Position numbers and translations under genes: made by a program
In this document: one piece after another, positions 29,955 to 34,429 of the stretch
How positions within the stretch are numbered: the stretch's first letter is position 1
How the letters are laid out: every line of letters begins with the position of its first letter
The notes under the pieces: generated by a model
Told to the model about the DNA's origin: nothing
What the model saw: the letters and a program-made list of their open reading frames with translations, nothing else
Databases searched by the model: none
NCBI RefSeq assembly: GCF_001562015.1
Contig: NZ_LASA01000095.1
Span: 1-34,429, forward strand
Reading direction: 5' to 3'
DNA length: 34,429 nt
DNA from: Endozoicomonas arenosclerae
Lineage (GTDB): Bacteria > Pseudomonadota > Gammaproteobacteria > Pseudomonadales > Endozoicomonadaceae

Positions 29955-32408
29955 ATGAATGCTTTACAGATTCAGCTGACACTTTCGGGAGTCAACTGTG
30001 CCGGTTGTGTTGGCAAAATTGAAAAGGCCCTGAAGGGCGTCAATGGCGTCGAAGAGGCCAGTGTTAACTTTGCTGATAAAACCGCTACGATTGAAGGCCA
30101 TGCAAAAGCTGACTCCCTGATCTCTGCCGTAGAGTCTGTCGGTTTTGGCGCACAGTTGATTCCTTCAGACAGCGATAAACAGTTTTCCACACCAGGCATG
30201 AACTGCGCCTCTTGCGTCAACAAGATTGAAACAGCACTTCAGAAAGTGCCTGGCGTCACCAACGCCTCGGTCAACCTGGGCGACAAAACTTGCTCTGTTC
30301 AGGGCTCCTCTGAAGTTGTCGCCATTCTTGAAGCACTGGATCGTGCCGGTTATCCGGTTGTAGAAATCACACCAGATAACCAGATTCAGGAAAAGCAGGA
30401 ACAGGAAGACCGAAAACAATACCGTCATCTTTTAAAACATACGGCAATTGCTCTTGGCCTGGGCGTACCTCTGATGATCTGGGGTGTAGTGACCGGTGAA
30501 ATGAGCGTCAACACACCTTTCCAACAGGTGGCTTGGGGTGGCGTTGGCCTGGCAACCCTGCTGATTCTGGTGTTCTCCGGTAAACATTATTTCACCGGCA
30601 TGTGGAAAGCCCTGAAACACGGCAGCACCAACATGGATACATTGATTGCCATCGGTACCGGGATTGCCTGGCTTTACTCAATGGTTGTCGTGTTATTTCC
30701 TCACTTGTTACCCGTGGCAGCCCGCCACGTCTACTTTGAAGCGAGCGCCATGATCATCGGTCTCATTAATCTGGGGCATGCTCTGGAGTTGCGAGCCAAA
30801 GGGAAAACCAGTCAGGCGATTAAACGACTTCTGGGTCTTCAGGCCAAAACCGCCCGGGTGGTTCGCAACGGTCAGGAAGTGGATATTCCAACCAACCAGG
30901 TCTTAAAAGACGACATTGTCAGAGTCAGACCCGGAGAAAAAATTGCTGTAGACGGCATCGTTACCGAAGGCTCCAGTCTTGTGGATGAATCCATGCTGAC
31001 AGGCGAACCTCTGGCGGTTAAGAAATCTTTGGATGATGAAGTCTCGGCAGGCACGCTGAACAAAAATGGCAGCTTGCTTTTCCGAGCTGAAAAGGTAGGC
31101 AGTGAAACAGCTCTGGCTCATATTATCGCCCTGGTGAAAAAAGCCCAAAGTTCAAAAATGCCCATTGCCCGGATGGCAGATCAGATCTCATCCGTATTTG
31201 TGCCCACCGTTATTGTTATTGCGCTTCTGGCGGCAGCCATCTGGTTCTTCTTTGGACCGGCTCCAGCCCTTGCCCACGCCCTGGTGGTAGCCACAACGGT
31301 ACTGATTATTGCCTGCCCCTGTGCTCTGGGTCTGGCAACACCCATGTCGGTAATGGCGGGTGTCGGTAAAGCGGCCGAGCTGGGTATGTTGATTCGAAAA
31401 GGTGACTCTCTTCAACAGGCCAGCAAGCTGAACACCATTGTGCTGGATAAAACCGGTACAATTACCGAAGGCGTCCCTGCAGTCACGGAAATTATTAGTG
31501 CAACAGGTGATTCGGCTGAAGAGAAAGCCAGAATACTGAAGATTGCAGCCAGCATCGAAAATGCTTCCGAGCATCCCCTTGCCGAGGCTATTGTTGAGTC
31601 CGCTAAACAGAAAGATACACAACTGTCGCCTGTTTCAGACTTTCATGCAGTCACAGGCCAGGGTGTTACGGGCACCGTAGACAATCACTCCGTGTTACTG
31701 GGCAATGACAAGCTGATGGCCTCCAGCGAAGTCGATATTTCCGCTCTGACAGCCGCTTCAGAGTCACTTGCCCGTCAGGGTAAAACACCGATGTATCTTG
31801 CTGTAGATCATAGTCTTCTGGGACTTATCGCAGTATCAGACCCTATCCGATCGGACTCCAAAGCTGCCATCGATCGACTGCACAAACTGAATATTAAAGT
31901 CATGATGCTGACCGGTGATAATAAGCTGACAGCGGCCGCTGTGGCTCAGCAGGTAGGCATTGATGACTTCATGGCAGAAGTCATGCCCGAAGACAAAGAA
32001 GCCTATGTTCGTGAGCTTCAGAATCAGGGTTACAAGGTAGGTATGACTGGTGACGGTATTAACGATGCGCCCGCCCTGGCCCGTGCAGATGTTGGCTTTG
32101 CCATTGGCACAGGAACCGATGTCGCCATTGAGTCCGCAGATATCACCCTGATCCGTTCTTCATTGCATGGCCTGGCCGATGCCGTTGAATTGTCCCGAGC
32201 CACCCTGAGAAATATCAAACAGAACCTGTTTGGCGCGTTTATCTACAACTCTCTGGGCATCCCTGTTGCCGCAGGCGTGCTGTTCCCGTTCACTGGAATG
32301 TTACTTAATCCAGTCGTTGCAGGCGCAGCCATGGCTCTGTCATCAGTTACCGTGGTGAGTAACGCTAACCGTTTAAGAATGTTTAAGCCCTCAGCAAGGG
32401 AAGCCTGA
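29955..32408 (+). CDS. copA: Cu(I)-exporting P1B-type ATPase CopA
   Basis: This 817-residue inner-membrane pump has two N-terminal metal-binding domains (GVNCAGC near residue 11 and GMNCASC near residue 81). Eight predicted TM helices follow, with the membrane copper site ACPCALG (about 453), the phosphorylated Asp in DKTGT (about 498), SEHPLA in the nucleotide domain (about 538) and the hinge TGDGINDAP (about 698). It hydrolyses ATP to move Cu(I) from cytoplasm to periplasm. Length and layout match E. coli CopA. GGAGTAGGA precedes the ATG. The CueR-type promoter lies 37 bp upstream, and cueR follows 3 bp after the stop, so the pump and its regulator form one autoregulated operon. Confidence 0.96.
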   Translation: MNALQIQLTLSGVNCAGCVGKIEKALKGVNGVEEASVNFADKTATIEGHAKADSLISAVESVGFGAQLIPSDSDKQFSTPGMNCASCVNKIETALQKVPGVTNASVNLGDKTCSVQGSSEVVAILEALDRAGYPVVEITPDNQIQEKQEQEDRKQYRHLLKHTAIALGLGVPLMIWGVVTGEMSVNTPFQQVAWGGVGLATLLILVFSGKHYFTGMWKALKHGSTNMDTLIAIGTGIAWLYSMVVVLFPHLLPVAARHVYFEASAMIIGLINLGHALELRAKGKTSQAIKRLLGLQAKTARVVRNGQEVDIPTNQVLKDDIVRVRPGEKIAVDGIVTEGSSLVDESMLTGEPLAVKKSLDDEVSAGTLNKNGSLLFRAEKVGSETALAHIIALVKKAQSSKMPIARMADQISSVFVPTVIVIALLAAAIWFFFGPAPALAHALVVATTVLIIACPCALGLATPMSVMAGVGKAAELGMLIRKGDSLQQASKLNTIVLDKTGTITEGVPAVTEIISATGDSAEEKARILKIAASIENASEHPLAEAIVESAKQKDTQLSPVSDFHAVTGQGVTGTVDNHSVLLGNDKLMASSEVDISALTAASESLARQGKTPMYLAVDHSLLGLIAVSDPIRSDSKAAIDRLHKLNIKVMMLTGDNKLTAAAVAQQVGIDDFMAEVMPEDKEAYVRELQNQGYKVGMTGDGINDAPALARADVGFAIGTGTDVAIESADITLIRSSLHGLADAVELSRATLRNIKQNLFGAFIYNSLGIPVAAGVLFPFTGMLLNPVVAGAAMALSSVTVVSNANRLRMFKPSAREA

Positions 32409-32411
32409 GCC

Positions 32412-32816
32412 ATGAATATATCCAAAGCAGCCAAGGCCACAGGATTAACCGCCAAAACCATCCGTTATTACGAAAGTATGGGGCTTATTTCTCCCGCAAA
32501 CAGGCTGGAAAATGGTTATCGGGATTACAACGAGTCTCATTTACGAGAACTGTCATTCATTAGTCATGCCAGAGAGCTGGGGTTCACCCTCAAAGAGTGT
32601 GCAGATCTGCTGGGGTTATATAACGACAACAGCCGTAAGAGCGCTGACGTAAAATCGCTGGCTCTCAACAAGATTGCCGATATAGAAGAAAAGATCAGTC
32701 AGCTGCAAGTCATCAAAGACAGCCTTCAGCAACTCACACAATGTTGTCACGGGGATGATATGCCAGACTGCCCTATCATCGACAGACTGGCTAAAGGTGG
32801 GATCAGCAGCCAGTAA
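32412..32816 (+). CDS. cueR: MerR-family copper-responsive regulator CueR
   Basis: This 134-residue protein has an N-terminal winged helix-turn-helix (MNISKAAKATGLTAKTIRYY) and a dimerisation coiled coil. Its metal-binding loop reads CCHGDDMPDCPI, with Cys112 and Cys120 in the positions of the two Cu(I)-binding cysteines of E. coli CueR. It activates copA in response to cytoplasmic Cu(I). It lies 3 bp after copA and should also be raised by its own activation. In E. coli cueR is transcribed separately from copA, so the shared operon is a difference in arrangement. A stem-loop follows the stop. Confidence 0.95.
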   Translation: MNISKAAKATGLTAKTIRYYESMGLISPANRLENGYRDYNESHLRELSFISHARELGFTLKECADLLGLYNDNSRKSADVKSLALNKIADIEEKISQLQVIKDSLQQLTQCCHGDDMPDCPIIDRLAKGGISSQ

Positions 32817-32828
32817 AATTAGCCTTCC

Positions 32829-32851
32829 AGGGGTATTTAATTAATACCCCT
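32829..32851. terminator. Stem-loop after cueR, likely bidirectional terminator
   Basis: AGGGGTATT (32829-32837) and AATACCCCT (32843-32851) pair perfectly around TAATT. It lies between converging genes, and the 3' end of the leftward gene (stop at 32841-32843) is inside the hairpin. T-runs are poor on both sides, so efficiency is uncertain. Confidence 0.55.
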
Positions 32852-34349
32852 GAGTTAATATGCGATGGGCTAATGCCCATTGATTCTCGCTATATCTCAA
32901 TCGGGGTATAGGTCTCACATCCAGAAGCTTCTCAGCCATTTGTTCTATTGAAGGACGAGGTGTGGAAGCCTTTAGCTCTTCGTATACCTCTTTTACCGAT
33001 TGACAGGCATGTCGGAACTCTTGCTGTTCCTCAGCTGAAGTAGACCATTCCGAGCCTTCTTTAAAGACATTGGCCGTACGATCAAAATCCATCTCATCAA
33101 GCTGAGCCTCAAGCTTCTTCAGTTTTTCTTCTGTCATTTTAGTGCCCTTTGGTAAACCCAGCGTGTCGTAATGAGCTTTGAGCTCTCTTTCTTTTTCCAA
33201 CAGCATGGCTGTTCGAGCCAGTTCTGGAAGCTTAAACGGCAGCCGGCTTTCATAGGCCTCAGCCAAAGGACCCAGAGTGGGCAGGTCAACAACCTGATCT
33301 ATCAGGTTCATTTCTCTAAAAACAGACTTAATCTCGTCCCAGGGAGTCTGATCTACAGGGCTTTCTTCTATGGTTTCCAACCTACCATTTGCATTAGTCT
33401 GGGCTCCGCCTGCCTCATTATTACACAGCTCCTCATAGGCTATTTCCAGCTCATCAGCGATAGCATGTTCATTATCATTTCTGAACTTTACTGCTACTGT
33501 CTCCAGAATATACGGAGGCTCATTCTGACTATTTCTTACCGCTCTTTTGCATTGATCAAGATCCGCTATACGGTTGGGAAGAGCGATTGCTTTGAGCCTT
33601 TCAATCCGAGACTGCCAATATTGTTGAGGCTTGGAATGTTCATTAGCCTTGGCTTGCATTTGTCTGAATGAGGCCAAAGCTCTTCGCGACTCATTGTTGG
33701 TTTGATACTTCCCATTACCTATATAAGGCACCAAGCCAGATAATTGAAGACTATTTCCCATCACAGGATCTACCCCTTTAAACACTGCATTCCAGTCCAA
33801 TGAGCCATTGCTGGCTAGCTCCACGGGTATTTTGGTACAAAGAAACTCAGCCAATTCTTGTTGCCTGGGAAGATCATGAGGCCTGAGCAGTCTAAAAGTG
33901 ATGGTATGAACATCCTTGGATTCAATGGTTGCTAACCCTGCCTCTACCAGAAGCAGACAAGCTTTATGTTCCGGAGACTTCCTGTTCAAAGTCGTTCGAC
34001 GATTTTTAAACTCAATTTCCGGCTTTGATTCCTCTCCTCCGATAGATCCAGCAAGCTGCAGCGCCAAACCTTTTGCTTCCTCAATATCTGAAGGCTTGGG
34101 TCGCCCGGAGACCCAGGCAATAAAAGTCTGCATTGGAGAGTTTGAGACCTTTTCTTCCCTTACTGCACGCTGCCTTAAGGGGACACCTGAACGATAAAGG
34201 CGGTCTCTGGGGATATTATTTTTAGGAACAGTTTTAGTCACAGTCTGATTATTTGCGGTTTTACCTGACGCTTCTGTTTCCGATGTTGGTACAGAGTGAG
34301 TAATAGGTGACTGATTAGCCGGTATTCCGTCTGTTTTCCCTGTGCTCAT
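32841..34349 (-). CDS. Unrecognised protein, possible degenerate J-domain-like segment
   Basis: I do not recognise this protein as a whole. I place the start at ATG 34349 (502 residues, MSTGKTDGIPANQSP), because AAGGGA precedes it, while an upstream in-frame ATG at 34415 has no visible ribosome-binding site. It has no signal peptide or membrane segment. The first 60 residues are rich in Ser, Thr, Pro and Asn and probably disordered. The rest is helix-rich and charged. Around 391-460 the run YDTLGLPKGTKMTEEKLKK followed by QEFRHACQSVKEVYEEL recalls helices of a DnaJ J-domain, but the HPD motif reads FDR, so Hsp70 activation would be lost. Function is unknown. It is read towards copA-cueR and is not part of that operon. 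Confidence 0.7.
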   Translation of the reverse strand: MSTGKTDGIPANQSPITHSVPTSETEASGKTANNQTVTKTVPKNNIPRDRLYRSGVPLRQRAVREEKVSNSPMQTFIAWVSGRPKPSDIEEAKGLALQLAGSIGGEESKPEIEFKNRRTTLNRKSPEHKACLLLVEAGLATIESKDVHTITFRLLRPHDLPRQQELAEFLCTKIPVELASNGSLDWNAVFKGVDPVMGNSLQLSGLVPYIGNGKYQTNNESRRALASFRQMQAKANEHSKPQQYWQSRIERLKAIALPNRIADLDQCKRAVRNSQNEPPYILETVAVKFRNDNEHAIADELEIAYEELCNNEAGGAQTNANGRLETIEESPVDQTPWDEIKSVFREMNLIDQVVDLPTLGPLAEAYESRLPFKLPELARTAMLLEKERELKAHYDTLGLPKGTKMTEEKLKKLEAQLDEMDFDRTANVFKEGSEWSTSAEEQQEFRHACQSVKEVYEELKASTPRPSIEQMAEKLLDVRPIPRLRYSENQWALAHRILTQGY

Positions 34350-34429
34350 TTTAATCAATCCCTTGATAACTGATAAATATTTCAGATTTATATCTCTATA
34401 TCTCCAGACTAGCATTTTTCAATCATAAA

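Noticed and set aside
34350-34415. Upstream ATG start for the last minus-strand gene
   Set aside because: No ribosome-binding site is visible there, whereas ATG 34349 is preceded by AAGGGA.

Overview
The window looks like a chromosomal segment of a Gram-negative gammaproteobacterium. The evidence is a Wzx/Wzy-type exopolysaccharide operon with an RfaH-type ops element, a CueR/CopA copper operon close to the enterobacterial one, fructose-family PTS proteins, and lipoproteins with a classical lipobox. Moderate GC content together with a eukaryotic-type PP2C phosphatase and many alpha-mannosidases would fit a host-associated marine lineage such as Endozoicomonas; that assignment is inference from gene content, not from a marker gene. 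There are no rRNA, tRNA, IS or CRISPR features.

Region 1 (1-10119, minus strand) is one exopolysaccharide operon read leftwards: outer-membrane beta-barrel, short OPX/Wza-like protein, Wzc-like copolymerase/BY-kinase, Wzy/ExoQ-type polymerase, ExoA-like GT2, a second GT2, Wzx flippase, pyruvyl transferase, and a PP-loop ATPase cut by the window edge (not a complete ORF, recovered by reading the minus strand). The set resembles succinoglycan-type genes (ExoA/ExoQ/ExoP/ExoV), so the product is probably a pyruvylated acidic polysaccharide. The initiating glycosyl-phosphate transferase is not in the window. An ops motif lies in the leader at 10193-10204.

Region 2 (10120-11040) is a 0.9-kb AT-rich intergenic region with several repeats, including a perfect 10-bp inverted repeat at 10870-10895. 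Region 3 (11041-12495, plus) encodes a separate fructose-family PTS EIIC and EIIB. They are followed by 286 bp containing three successive stem-loops, one of which folds by eye into a closed three-way junction.

Region 4 (12782-24809, plus) is a tandem array of five paralogous GH92 exo-alpha-mannosidase lipoproteins, all with Asp after the lipidated Cys and all keeping the catalytic-acid motif. They probably trim mannosyl oligosaccharides (for example N-glycan or mannan fragments) in the periplasm; released mannose could enter through the PTS. Region 5 (24906-27821) has a PP2C phosphatase with a long N-terminal extension, whose ribosome-binding site lies in a 13-bp hairpin, and a Gfo/Idh/MocA oxidoreductase closed by a strong terminator.

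Region 6 (27872-29792) is a divergent pair: a GH1 enzyme of probable 6-phospho-beta-glucosidase type (minus) and an orphan EIIB (plus). Region 7 (29884-32816) is a copper-export operon, copA-cueR, with a textbook 19-bp-spacer CueR promoter. Region 8 (32841-34349, minus) encodes an unrecognised 502-residue protein with a possible degenerate J-domain-like segment.
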